Origin: Halorientalis sp. LT38
Lineage (GTDB): Archaea; Halobacteriota; Halobacteria; Halobacteriales; Haloarculaceae
DNA length: 64,000 nt
Assembly (NCBI RefSeq): GCF_037031225.1
Contig: NZ_JAYEZN010000001.1
Coordinates: forward strand, 186,001 to 250,000
Reading direction: 5' to 3'
Position 1 is the stretch's first letter. Every line of letters begins with the position of its first letter. The notes beneath the pieces were generated by a model. The model was given only the letters and a program-made list of their open reading frames with translations, was not told the origin of the DNA and did no database searches. The position numbers and the translations under genes are program-made. Shown here piece after piece: positions 32,006 to 40,730 of the stretch.

Positions 32006-33069
32006 ATCCGATACTCGTCAGTTCGACCGAGGAGAGCACAGGGAAGACGGCCGTCGCGCTCGCGCTGGCACGGCACGCCGCCGAGGGCGGCAAAACCGTC
32101 GGCTACATGAAGCCGAAGGGAACCCGACTGCAGAGCGCGGTCGGGAAGACCCTCGACCAGGATCCGATGCTGGCCCGCGAACTACTGGACCTGGACGAGC
32201 AGATGCACGAGATGGAGCCCATCGTCTACTCGCCGACCTTCGTCCAGGAGGCCGTCCGGGGCCGGGAGGACGTCGACGCGCTCCACGAGAGCGTCACGGA
32301 CAACTACGCGACCGTCGCGGACGGGAAGGACGCGGTCGTGATCGAGGGCGCCGACGAGTACACCACCGGCGGCATCATCGACCTGACCGACCCGGACATG
32401 GCCGACCTGCTCGACGCGCGGGTCCTCCTCATCGCGAACTACGACGAACCGGCGGACCTGGACGAGGTGCTGGCCGCCGCCGAGGCCTTCGGCGACCGCC
32501 TCGGGGGCGTCCTGTTCAACGCCGTCTCCGACGCCGAGTTCGACGAACTCACTGAGGACGCCATCCCGTTCCTCGAAGCGCGAGGCGTGACGGTCTTCGG
32601 TGCCATCCCGGAGGTGCAGGAACTCTCGGGCGTCACCGTCGGCGAACTCGCCGACGAACTCGGCGCGGACGTCCTCACGGGCGAGGCGCCGACCGACGCC
32701 TACGTCGAGCGGTTCCTCGTCGGCGCGATGGGCCGGGAGGCAGCCCTCTCGGGCTTCCGGCGAGCACGGGAGGCCGCGGTCATCACGGGGGGCGATCGCT
32801 CGGAGATCCAGACGGCCGCCCTCGGCGCACCCGGCGTGAAGTGCCTGCTCCTGACCGGCGGCCACCGGCCAAGCGGTGCGGTCCTGGGCCGCGCCGAGGA
32901 GGCCGGAAAGCCCATCCTGCTCGTGCAGGGTGACACCCGGACGACCATCGACCGCGCCGAGGCGGTCGTCCGGAGCGGCCGCACCCGCGACCCGCAGACG
33001 GTCGAGCGGATGGGTGACCTCCTCGCGGACGCCGTCGACGTCGAGGGACTGCTCGCGCTCGGGGCGTGA
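32002..33069 (+). CDS. Phosphotransacetylase N-terminal-like protein (BioD-like + DRTGG)
   Basis: A 355-aa protein. An N-terminal P-loop-type domain (ILVSSTEESTGKTAVALALA, residues 4-23) resembles the dethiobiotin-synthase-like part found at the N-terminus of phosphotransacetylases. A C-terminal DRTGG domain (about 215-320; EAAVITGGDRSEIQTAAL) follows. The catalytic PTA domain itself is missing. Such proteins usually accompany ADP-forming acetyl-CoA synthetase in archaea; a regulatory or nucleotide-sensing role is likely. Translationally coupled to the synthetase gene. Confidence 0.82.
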   Translation: MNPILVSSTEESTGKTAVALALARHAAEGGKTVGYMKPKGTRLQSAVGKTLDQDPMLARELLDLDEQMHEMEPIVYSPTFVQEAVRGREDVDALHESVTDNYATVADGKDAVVIEGADEYTTGGIIDLTDPDMADLLDARVLLIANYDEPADLDEVLAAAEAFGDRLGGVLFNAVSDAEFDELTEDAIPFLEARGVTVFGAIPEVQELSGVTVGELADELGADVLTGEAPTDAYVERFLVGAMGREAALSGFRRAREAAVITGGDRSEIQTAALGAPGVKCLLLTGGHRPSGAVLGRAEEAGKPILLVQGDTRTTIDRAEAVVRSGRTRDPQTVERMGDLLADAVDVEGLLALGA

Positions 33070-33073
33070 GCGG

Positions 33074-34759
33074 TCAGGAACCGGCTCCGGCTGACTCGCA
33101 GTCGGCCGGGAGCGCGTCGTCCGGGACGACGCCGTCGTTCCAGCCGCGCTCGTCGTAGTACTCGTCCAGCGCCGCCTCGAGGTCCGGCAGGTCGTAGGGG
33201 AGCCGGTCGTCGTCGCGGTCGAAGCCCCGCTGATTGTTGAAGTGCCGTTCCAGCGTGACGGTGCGAGCGCCCACCGCGAGCAGCTCCTCGAACGACGCAT
33301 CGAACAGCGCCTCGTAGCGCTCGCGGTTCATGAAGTCCCGGGAGAACTTGCAGACGACGCCGCAGTCGTTGAGCGCCATGAGGTTCTCTCGATGGACCAG
33401 TTCCTCGGCCTTCCCGAGGGTGCCCTCGGGGTCCAGCGCCTCCTCCTCCGGGACGAGCGGGTACTCCACGGAGTAAAACGTCGCGTACATGTGATCCGCA
33501 CCCCGGTTCGAGACCGCGTAGGAGAGTCCCTGGCCGTTGAGGACACGCCCCTCGTGGGCGGCGAAGTCCATCCCCTTGACCGACCAGTTCTCGACGCCCA
33601 GGTCGTCGTGGACGCGGTCGACGCCCTCGGCCAGTCGGTCGCCGATCCCCTCGCGACGGGCGATCTTCTCGACGGTCTCGTGGATCAAGTCGGTGTTGCC
33701 GAACTCGTCCTCGGCGGCGAGGTAGGCGGCCACCGTGTTCCCGGCGGAGATTGCGTCGAGCCCGTACTGGTCGCACAGTTCGTTGGACTGCATCACTTCC
33801 ACGACGTCGTCGACGCCCGAATTCGATCCGAAGGCCATCGCCACCTCGAACTCCGGGCCCTCCGTCTCGACGCCGCTCGCCTCGTCCCGGGTCGGGAGCT
33901 TGCAGGCGAACGCGCAGGCCGAGCAGGTCCCTTTCTTGTATTTCTTGTCCTCGACCGCGTCGCCGTTGATCCCCTCCACGCCCTCGAACTGCTGTTCGCT
34001 GAAGTAGTAGGAGGGCAGCCCGTTCACCTCGTTGGCGAGATCCATCACGGAGACGGTCCCCTGCCGTTTCATGATGTGGTCGTCGGTCGCGGCCTCCCGG
34101 TGGACGTCCCGCTGGATCCCGTCGATCTCGATCTCGGGTGCGGAGTCGCCCCCGACGGTGAGCGCCTTGACGTTCTTCGCGCCCAGGACGGCGCCCAGTC
34201 CGCCCCGGCCGAACGCCCGCGACTCGGAGGTCATGATCGAGGCGAACCGGACCTCGTTCTCGCCCCCGGGCCCGATCACGCCCGTCTGGTCGGCGCTGAT
34301 CCCGCGTTCGTCCTCGAAGTATTCGACGGTCTCGGAGACGGTCGCGCCCGCCAGTTCGGACACGTCCTCGAACTCGACGCCGTCGTCGCGGACGTGAATC
34401 GCGAGCAGGTCGTCGCTCGCGCCGGTAACCTCGACCGCGCCGTACCCCGTGTCCGCGAAGTTCCTGGACATGAACCCGCCGGCGTTCGAGGAGAGCAGGC
34501 CGTCGGTCAGCGGCGACAATCCTGTGCAGTTCATCCGCCCCGTGAAACTCATGGTCGAGGCCTGCATCGGCCCGGTCGAGAAGAAGAGGCTGTTCTCGGG
34601 GCCGAACGGGTCGGCGTCGAAGGGAATCCGCTCGTGTGCGAGCCGTGTTCCGACGCCGCGCCCTCCGATGTACCGTTCGTGGACCGATTCGACGTCCGTC
34701 TCCTCGACCGCCCGCCGATCCAGGTCGAGCGTCAACAGCGGACCGCGATTCCGGAGCAT
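33074..34759 (-). CDS. aor: Aldehyde ferredoxin oxidoreductase (AOR family)
   Basis: A 561-aa tungsten/molybdopterin enzyme. N-terminal pterin-binding domain (YIGGRGVGTRLAHERIP; FGRGGLGAVLGAKNVKAL) and the 4Fe-4S cluster ligands CSACAFAC (about residue 282) with the distal Cys in LNDCGVVCKF. AOR-family enzymes oxidise aldehydes to acids with ferredoxin. It is convergent with the acetyl-CoA synthetase/Pta-like pair (4 bp between stops), which is a sensible neighbourhood for acetate/aldehyde metabolism. The substrate cannot be told. Confidence 0.9.
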   Translation of the reverse strand: MLRNRGPLLTLDLDRRAVEETDVESVHERYIGGRGVGTRLAHERIPFDADPFGPENSLFFSTGPMQASTMSFTGRMNCTGLSPLTDGLLSSNAGGFMSRNFADTGYGAVEVTGASDDLLAIHVRDDGVEFEDVSELAGATVSETVEYFEDERGISADQTGVIGPGGENEVRFASIMTSESRAFGRGGLGAVLGAKNVKALTVGGDSAPEIEIDGIQRDVHREAATDDHIMKRQGTVSVMDLANEVNGLPSYYFSEQQFEGVEGINGDAVEDKKYKKGTCSACAFACKLPTRDEASGVETEGPEFEVAMAFGSNSGVDDVVEVMQSNELCDQYGLDAISAGNTVAAYLAAEDEFGNTDLIHETVEKIARREGIGDRLAEGVDRVHDDLGVENWSVKGMDFAAHEGRVLNGQGLSYAVSNRGADHMYATFYSVEYPLVPEEEALDPEGTLGKAEELVHRENLMALNDCGVVCKFSRDFMNRERYEALFDASFEELLAVGARTVTLERHFNNQRGFDRDDDRLPYDLPDLEAALDEYYDERGWNDGVVPDDALPADCESAGAGS

Positions 34760-34968
34760 GTTCCGTCGAGAGCAGCGTGGGGATTATAAATGGTAACTAC
34801 TGTCAAGGGTGGGGACGGAACGCGACCGAAATTAACCCATTTCGCGGGTTGCAGACGGATACAGGATCGGACCCGACCGATGTCCGGAGCCAGTTGGCTC
34901 CGTCGTGTCACACGCCCGGGGGCACACGACCACCGGTTTCCCCCTGGTCTCGCCGGCGAGCGACGACG

Positions 34969-35637
34969 CTACGCTGTCGGCAGTAGAGAGCGCGGCAGGT
35001 GCTCACCGATCCCGCGCACTGCCGCGCTGGGTTCGTCCAGCGATAGCGGCGGCACCGTCTCGACAGGGAGATCCGTCATCCGTGCCAGCACGTCGGGGTT
35101 CGACCGCTCGGCGGTGGTCTCGCCCGCGTACTCGTTTAACACGATCCCAGCGACGGGCACGTCCCGCCGTCGCAGGGCCTCGACGGTCAGCGCGGTGTGA
35201 TTGAGCGTCCCGAGCCCGGACCGGGCGACCACGAGCGCGGGCACCTCGAGGTCCGTCACGAGGTCGATGACCTCCCGCTCGTCGGCCAGCGGTACCCGCA
35301 GACCGCCGATTCCCTCGACAACACCGACCTCGGCTTCGGCGAGTTCCTCCCGACAGCCCCGGAGTATCTCGTCGTAAGAGAGTGCGGCACCCACCTCGTC
35401 GGCAGCCACTGCGGGCGCGAGCGCGGGTTCCAGCCGGCGGAGACAACTCGCGGCGGCCGCGTCGTCGCAGGCCTCGACGACGAATCCCGCATCGTCGTCC
35501 GCCGGGTACCCGGTCTGGCAGGGTTTGATCGCCCGGGCGTCGACGCCGTCCTCGCGAAGCCGGCCGACCAGCCCGGCGGTGACGACGGTCTTGCCGACGC
35601 CGGTGTCGGTGCCGACGACGGCGAAATCCCGCGTCAT
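34969..35637 (-). CDS. bioD: Dethiobiotin synthetase
   Basis: A 222-aa P-loop enzyme with GTDTGVGKT (residues 9-17) and the conserved AIKPCQTGYP strand, then VEGIGGLRVPLADEREV and LVVARSGLGTLNHTALTVEAL, which bind substrate and nucleotide. It carboxylates 7,8-diaminopelargonate to dethiobiotin with ATP. It overlaps bioF by 4 bp, at the 3' end of the biotin operon. Confidence 0.93.
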   Translation of the reverse strand: MTRDFAVVGTDTGVGKTVVTAGLVGRLREDGVDARAIKPCQTGYPADDDAGFVVEACDDAAAASCLRRLEPALAPAVAADEVGAALSYDEILRGCREELAEAEVGVVEGIGGLRVPLADEREVIDLVTDLEVPALVVARSGLGTLNHTALTVEALRRRDVPVAGIVLNEYAGETTAERSNPDVLARMTDLPVETVPPLSLDEPSAAVRGIGEHLPRSLLPTA

Positions 35638-36899
35638 ATCACGCCCACCTCACGACCGGCCTCGCGAAACGCCGTCAGACAGCGGTCGATCGCCGAGTCG
35701 GAATGGGTCGCCATCGGCGCGACGCGAATCCTGCTCGTGCCCTCCGGGACCGTCGGCGGTCGAATTCCGGGCGCGACGACGTTGCGCTTCCGGAGTTGCT
35801 CGTCCAGCGCCATCGCGTCCTCACGGTCGTCGACGACGACTGGGAGGATCTGCGTCTCCCCCCACACCTCGTAACCGGCGTCTGCAAGCCCCTCGCGGAG
35901 GCGGGCGACGTTCTCCCAGAGCCGGTCCCTGTGTTCGTCGTCCTCGCGGGCGATCCGCAGGGCCTCACGGGCGGCGCCGGCGGCCGGCGGTGCCAGTCCG
36001 GTCGAGAAGACGAACGAGCGCGCGGCGTTCAGGACGTGCTCGATCAGCGGTTCGCTACCGGCGACGTAGCCGCCCTGGCTGCCGAGCGCCTTCGAAAGCG
36101 TCCCCATCTGGACGTGAACGCGATCGGCCAGTCCCTCGCGCTGGACGATCCCGCCACCGCCCTCGTAGAGCCCCGTGGCGTGGGCCTCGTCGACCATGAG
36201 CCACGCGCCGAAGGCCTCGACCACGTCGCAGATCGATTCGAGCGGTGCCACGTCGCCGTCCATGCTGAACACCGAGTCGGTGAGGACGAGCCAGGACTCC
36301 CCGGTGGCCCCGTCCTCCGTCTCCGCTCGCTCACGCATCCGCGCCCGGAGGGCGGCCGGGTCGCAGTGATCGTAGACGACGGTCTCCGCGCCGGCCAGTC
36401 GGCAGCCGTCGACGATGCTCGCGTGGTTCAGTTCGTCGGAGAAGACCACGTCCGGTCCGAGCGCGTCGATCACGCCCACGTTCGTCGCGTAGCCCGACGA
36501 GAAGACGAGCGCGCGCGCTGTGCCCTTCGCGTCGGCGAGGTCACGCTCCAGCGCGCGATGGGCGGTGGTGTCCCCCGTGACGAGCCTGCTGGCGCCCGAC
36601 CCCGTCCCGACCTCGCGGGCCGTCTCGGCCGCTGCCCGCTGGACGCGGTCGTCGCCGGCCAGCCCCAGGTAGTCGTTCGCCGCGAACAGCAGCCGCTCGT
36701 CGCCCTCGAAGGAAACGCGATCGGCGCCGGGATCCTCGGCGATCCGGGTCCGCGGCTGTACGGCCTCGGCCGGGGTCAGATCACGGCGGAGGCCACTCGT
36801 CTCACGTTCGCCGAGGCGAGCGACCGGGTCGAACCCGCGGTCAAGGTCTCCGCCCGCGTCGGACCCCTCGGGACCGTCGAGGGAGGCGTCACCGCGCAT
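35634..36899 (-). CDS. bioF: 8-amino-7-oxononanoate synthase
   Basis: A 421-aa PLP-dependent acyltransferase of the AONS/KBL family. FAANDYLGLAGDD (N-terminal), LVFSSGYATNVGVIDAL, DEAHATGLYEGGGGIVQ and the PLP-lysine motif MGTLSKALGSQGGYVAGS are present. It joins alanine and pimeloyl-CoA. The first 48 residues are low-complexity and extra to the family. It overlaps its upstream neighbour at the stop/start, so is co-translated with the BioU-like gene. Confidence 0.92.
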   Translation of the reverse strand: MRGDASLDGPEGSDAGGDLDRGFDPVARLGERETSGLRRDLTPAEAVQPRTRIAEDPGADRVSFEGDERLLFAANDYLGLAGDDRVQRAAAETAREVGTGSGASRLVTGDTTAHRALERDLADAKGTARALVFSSGYATNVGVIDALGPDVVFSDELNHASIVDGCRLAGAETVVYDHCDPAALRARMRERAETEDGATGESWLVLTDSVFSMDGDVAPLESICDVVEAFGAWLMVDEAHATGLYEGGGGIVQREGLADRVHVQMGTLSKALGSQGGYVAGSEPLIEHVLNAARSFVFSTGLAPPAAGAAREALRIAREDDEHRDRLWENVARLREGLADAGYEVWGETQILPVVVDDREDAMALDEQLRKRNVVAPGIRPPTVPEGTSRIRVAPMATHSDSAIDRCLTAFREAGREVGVI

Positions 36900-37993
36900 C
36901 AGAACCCTGGCATGAGGTCCGCGGGGCCGAACACGCCGTACTCGCCCGCGCGGTTGCGGCGGACGCCGGCTTTCAGATACCCCAGCCCCGGGCCGTTGAC
37001 GTTCGCCGCCATGCTCGTGTCGTCGTCCAGCTCGAAGGTGTTCGTGCCCCGTTCGCCGTCGAAGGTAATCCCGGTGACGCGGACGGTCGTCGTCCGCGGC
37101 TTCTCGTCGCTGGTCAGGTCCAGCACGCCGCCGACGGTCACGTCCTCGGCGTCGCAGACGCCGGCCCGTTCGAGCAGCACGTCGTCTGCGTGTTCCATGT
37201 CCTCGAACTCGATGACGCCGTCGTGCTCGTCGATGACCGCTTCGATCTGAGCGTCGCTCATCTCGCGGGCGTCGTCGATGTCGTACTCGGCGAGGTGTGC
37301 GATGTCCTCCCTGACCGTCCCGCGGTTGTCCTCGTAGCCGGACTTCAGCCCGACGCCCCACCGGATCTCGACCGATTCGACCTCGACGAACGACTGGGCG
37401 GCGACCGTCGCCGCACCGGTCAGGAAGCCGGGCGTCGCGCCCGCGCCGCAGACGAAGGTGATCCCTCGCTCCTGGAACGTCTCCGTCCGCTCGTCGAGCA
37501 TCCCGATGACCCGCGAGCGCTTGAGCACGTCGACGAGGACGCCCTGGTAGCCGGCGTCGGCGAAGCGGTCGGCGACCCGCGGAACGAAGTCGTGCTCGAA
37601 GTTCGGGAGCGCGATCAGGACGGCGTCCACGCGCTCACTCTCGGCGATCACGTCGTCGATGGGCGTCTCCGTCGGCTCGGCCTGCGCGGAGGCCACGACG
37701 CCGGCGTTTTCGCCGGTCTGTTTGACGCCGGAGTCGCCGGTCGCGGAGGCCGCCGTCCCACCGTCCGCTCGCGGTTCAGTGTCGCTCGCCCGGGCCCGAT
37801 CCGCCGGGTCGCTGTCGATGTTACCTTCCGTCGCTGCCAGCAGTTCGTCGACGTCGAGACCGTCGTGATCTACGGCGACGCCGTGGCGGTCACACGCCGC
37901 GACCGGCGTCAGATGGTCCTTCTCTTCGGAGACTTCGAGCGTTCGTCGGCCGATACCACCGCATCCCAGTACCGCGAAGTTCACGTGATCCAT
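36899..37993 (-). CDS. bioU: Rossmann oxidoreductase, candidate BioU (BioA replacement)
   Basis: A 364-aa protein with a Rossmann start (FAVLGCGGIGRRTLEVS, about residues 6-22) and saccharopine-dehydrogenase-like body (ALPNFEHDFVPRVADRFADAG; GAGATPGFLTGAATVAAQ). About 50 residues of acidic low-complexity (56-109) are inserted after the first strand-helix units. It lies between bioB and bioF. The operon lacks bioA, and in cyanobacteria BioU replaces it, using an internal lysine as amino donor; K158 in VDVLKRS is a candidate equivalent here. The identification rests on position and fold. Confidence 0.6.
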   Translation of the reverse strand: MDHVNFAVLGCGGIGRRTLEVSEEKDHLTPVAACDRHGVAVDHDGLDVDELLAATEGNIDSDPADRARASDTEPRADGGTAASATGDSGVKQTGENAGVVASAQAEPTETPIDDVIAESERVDAVLIALPNFEHDFVPRVADRFADAGYQGVLVDVLKRSRVIGMLDERTETFQERGITFVCGAGATPGFLTGAATVAAQSFVEVESVEIRWGVGLKSGYEDNRGTVREDIAHLAEYDIDDAREMSDAQIEAVIDEHDGVIEFEDMEHADDVLLERAGVCDAEDVTVGGVLDLTSDEKPRTTTVRVTGITFDGERGTNTFELDDDTSMAANVNGPGLGYLKAGVRRNRAGEYGVFGPADLMPGF

Positions 37994-38073
37994 TGTCGTG
38001 TATCGAATCCGTGCTCACGGCGCCGAGGGCGCCGTTCGCTCTTCCGGAGACACTCCTGCGGTCGTGTCTCCCG

Positions 38074-39216
38074 TCAATCGTCCAGTTCCGCGTTGCTCGT
38101 GGCGGTTCCCGCTGCAGTCTCCGGTTTCTCGGCACCGTCGGCCGGGTCCCCGTCGGCGCGGGCCTTCACCGCCTCCGCGTCGAACTCGTTTTGCGCAATG
38201 TTGGGCTCCATCCCGGCGCGTTCCATCACCTCGATGTCCTCGCCGGGCGACTGCCCGCCCGTGGTGAGGTAGTCGCCCGTCAGGATGCCGTCCGCGCCCG
38301 CCTCGAAGGGCAGGTGCTGTTCGTCGGCGTCGAGGTTGACTTCGCGCCCACCCGTGAGTCGAACGCGCGCGTTCGGGTGGAGGAACCGGTAGACGGCGAC
38401 CGTCTTCACGATCCCTTCGGTGGAGATGGCGGCCGAGTCACCCAGTTTCTCGCCCAGTGCCGTCCCTGCGACGGGGTTGAGCACGTTCACCGGGAGCGAG
38501 GAGACGCCGATATCCTGCAGCGCGATCGCCGCGTCGACCCGATCGGTCGGCGTCTCGCCCATCCCGAGGATGACGCCGGCACAGAGGTCCATCCCCACGT
38601 CCTTCGCGAGTTCGAGCGTCTCCACCCGATCCTCGAAGGAGTGGGTGTCGACGATCTCCGGGAAGAAGCGAGGGGAGGTCTCGATGTTGTGGTTGTAGTG
38701 GTTGATACCTTCGTCGGCGAGAATCTCGGCTTCCTCGCGAGTGAGGATGCCGAGGCTGGCGTCGACCTCGACGTCGGTCTCGTCGCGGACCAGCCTGATC
38801 GCGCGCAGCACCTCCTGCCACTCCTCGGGGCGGTGCTCCTTCGAGACGCCCTTCTCGGCGACGACGATGCCGAACCGCTGGGCACCGTCCCGTTCCGCGC
38901 GTTTCGCCGCCTCGAGGATCGCTTCCGGATCGAGGAAGCCGTAGGTCTCGATGCCGGTGTCGAAGTGGACCGACTGGGCGCAGAAGCCGCAGTCCTCGGC
39001 GCAGTCGCCCGCCTTCGCGTTCACGATGGAACAGGCGTCGACGGTGTCGTCGCCCAGCTGTGAGCGCACGTAGTCCGCACCGGCCGCGAGGTCCCCCACC
39101 GGCTGTGCCAGCAGGGCCAGTCCGTCGCGGCGGTCGAGCCGTTCGCCCGCGAGGACCCGCTCGACGGCGTCGTCGATCGTCCGGTTTCCAGTCTCGTAAA
39201 CCACGCTAGCCGTCAC
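38074..39216 (-). CDS. bioB: Biotin synthase
   Basis: A 380-aa radical SAM enzyme with CxxxCxxC at Cys72, Cys76, Cys79 (DCAEDCGFCAQS), plus YGFLDPEAIL and NHNIETSPRFFPEI, which fit BioB. It inserts sulfur into dethiobiotin. A GTG start at 39216 gives the best N-terminus. The C-terminal 40 residues are an acidic, Ala/Gly-rich extension. It opens the biotin operon; the 80-bp gap to the next gene is the largest inside it. Confidence 0.95.
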   Translation of the reverse strand: MTASVVYETGNRTIDDAVERVLAGERLDRRDGLALLAQPVGDLAAGADYVRSQLGDDTVDACSIVNAKAGDCAEDCGFCAQSVHFDTGIETYGFLDPEAILEAAKRAERDGAQRFGIVVAEKGVSKEHRPEEWQEVLRAIRLVRDETDVEVDASLGILTREEAEILADEGINHYNHNIETSPRFFPEIVDTHSFEDRVETLELAKDVGMDLCAGVILGMGETPTDRVDAAIALQDIGVSSLPVNVLNPVAGTALGEKLGDSAAISTEGIVKTVAVYRFLHPNARVRLTGGREVNLDADEQHLPFEAGADGILTGDYLTTGGQSPGEDIEVMERAGMEPNIAQNEFDAEAVKARADGDPADGAEKPETAAGTATSNAELDD

Positions 39217-39341
39217 GGTTTACGGTGTGATAAATCAGGGGGTCGCTCGGCCCCGTGGCTCCGGGTCGATGGGCCGTCTCGTCGCGATGCAGACCGGTCG
39301 CTATCGAACGGGTCGCACTCGGCGAGTTGCTGGACGTCGAA

Positions 39342-39746
39342 TCAGGCGTACTGCTCGATCAGGGTCACGAGCGTCCCCTCGTCCTGGACGCCCACGACCT
39401 GTTCGACCGACTCGCCGTCGGCGAAGAGGACGAGCGTGGGCACGCCCTGGACGCCGAAATCCTGGGCGATGGCCTGGTGCTGATCCACGTCGACCTTCGC
39501 GACGGTCGCCGAAGTGTTCGCGGCCACCGATTCGACGGTGGGTTCGAGCATCTGACAGGGGCCACACCAGTCGGCGTAGAAATCCACGAGGACCACGCCG
39601 TCGGCCGTCAGGTCGGCGAAGTGGTCGCGGCTCTCGACGTGAATCGGTTCGTCGCCGCCGGCTGCACCCGAGAGCTCCGCCTTCAACTCCTCTTTCTTCC
39701 GTTCGCGGATCGCGTCGATGTCCTCCGGGTCGCTCGCGTCACTCAT
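39342..39746 (-). CDS. trxA: Thioredoxin
   Basis: A 134-aa protein with the active site WCGPC (Trp60, Cys61, Cys64) in FYADWCGPCQMLEP, and GVQGVPTLVLFADG with the cis-proline. The first 35 residues are an acidic helical extension typical of haloarchaeal thioredoxins. It lies beyond bioB on the same strand, which may be chance. Confidence 0.95.
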   Translation of the reverse strand: MSDASDPEDIDAIRERKKEELKAELSGAAGGDEPIHVESRDHFADLTADGVVLVDFYADWCGPCQMLEPTVESVAANTSATVAKVDVDQHQAIAQDFGVQGVPTLVLFADGESVEQVVGVQDEGTLVTLIEQYA

Positions 39747-39815
39747 ACGGATACGTACGCAAGCGTGCCGTATAATCGCGTTGGCTGTGCGCAGGCGGAC
39801 CAGTTCGCCGCCGCG

Positions 39816-40106
39816 TCACTCCGCGGGATCGACGTCCACGTCGCCGTCGGCGTCGACGGTCACGTCGTGGTCCTCGACCGCGAACGTGATCTCGTCGGCA
39901 TCGCCGTCGAGGACGGCCGCCAGGTCGTCGCGGTCGACGTACGCGTCGAGGTCGTCGAAGTCGTCGACGTCGGCGTCCGCGGCGTCCGCCACTGCCCCCA
40001 GGACGACCCGGCTCACCGGTTGCGGACTGACCCAGGCCGCCTCGTCGTCGGTGTCGCCCGCCTCGTCCGGTCGGAGGACGTACACCTCGCCGTCGTTTGC
40101 GCCCAT
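39816..40106 (-). CDS. HalOD1-type output-domain protein
   Basis: A 96-aa very acidic protein. The core VSRVVLGAVADAADADVDDF, DDLDAYVDRDDLAAVLDG and the C-terminal FAVEDHDVTVDADGDVDV match the halobacterial output domain HalOD1 (usually xVSxxVxxAVADAxxVDPxEL...). It is a stand-alone HalOD1, otherwise found fused to response regulators. Function unknown. Start ATG 40106. Confidence 0.7.
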   Translation of the reverse strand: MGANDGEVYVLRPDEAGDTDDEAAWVSPQPVSRVVLGAVADAADADVDDFDDLDAYVDRDDLAAVLDGDADEITFAVEDHDVTVDADGDVDVDPAE

Positions 40107-40205
40107 GGACCTCCTTTCATCACACGTGCTTATATAAATACGACAGTAGTTTCAGGCTCTGAATAAACGGACGGATTCGGGCGCCCGCCGGGGGAAAAGC
40201 AATTA

Positions 40206-40218
40206 GGTGCCTGGCACC
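40206..40218. promoter_or_regulatory. GGTGCC/GGCACC dyad before lutC
   Basis: A perfect 6-bp dyad, GGTGCC-T-GGCACC, lies 14 bp before the lutC ATG, near the expected transcription start. It could be an operator for the lactate-oxidation genes. The next upstream gene is divergent and its start is 100 bp away. Confidence 0.45.
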
Positions 40219-40232
40219 AGAGACGAACGGAT

Positions 40233-40730
40233 ATGAGTACAGATTCGCTATCGACGTTCGAGACCGCCGTGCCCGGGACGGTCCACCGGACGGCGGCCGC
40301 CGACGCGAGCGAGGCACTCGCCGAGGCCATCGAACCCCCCGCCATCGGGACGGCGATCCCCCACGACGGCGTCTCTCTCCCTGACTCGGTCGAGACCGAC
40401 CTGTCGCCTTCGGACCTCGAGTCGGCCGCCACCGGCGTCACGCCGGCGGCGCTCGGAATCGCCGAGTACGGGACCGTGACCATCCCCTCCGGCGCGGCGG
40501 GCGACGAACTGGTCAGCCTCTATACCCCCCGACACGTCGCGGTCGTCGCGGCCAGTGACGTCGTCCCGGACATGGCGGCGGCCTACGAGCGCCTGAGCGA
40601 GGACTTCGCTGCGGGCGCCGACACCCAGATCCTCTCGACCGGTCCGAGCGCGACGGCCGACATGGGCACACTGGTACAGGGCGTCCACGGCCCCTCCGAA
40701 ACGCACGTCGTGCTCCTGGAGGACCGATGA
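40233..40730 (+). CDS. lutC: LUD-domain lactate utilisation protein C
   Basis: A 165-aa LUD protein. The family pattern is visible in AIGTAIPHDGVSLPDSVE, GVTPAALGIAEYGTVTIP and DTQILSTGPSATADMGTLVQGVHGP, the last being the conserved LUD end (GPS-TAD). LutABC oxidise lactate to pyruvate with quinones or flavoprotein electron carriers. It overlaps the lutB gene by 4 bp. Confidence 0.9.
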   Translation: MSTDSLSTFETAVPGTVHRTAAADASEALAEAIEPPAIGTAIPHDGVSLPDSVETDLSPSDLESAATGVTPAALGIAEYGTVTIPSGAAGDELVSLYTPRHVAVVAASDVVPDMAAAYERLSEDFAAGADTQILSTGPSATADMGTLVQGVHGPSETHVVLLEDR

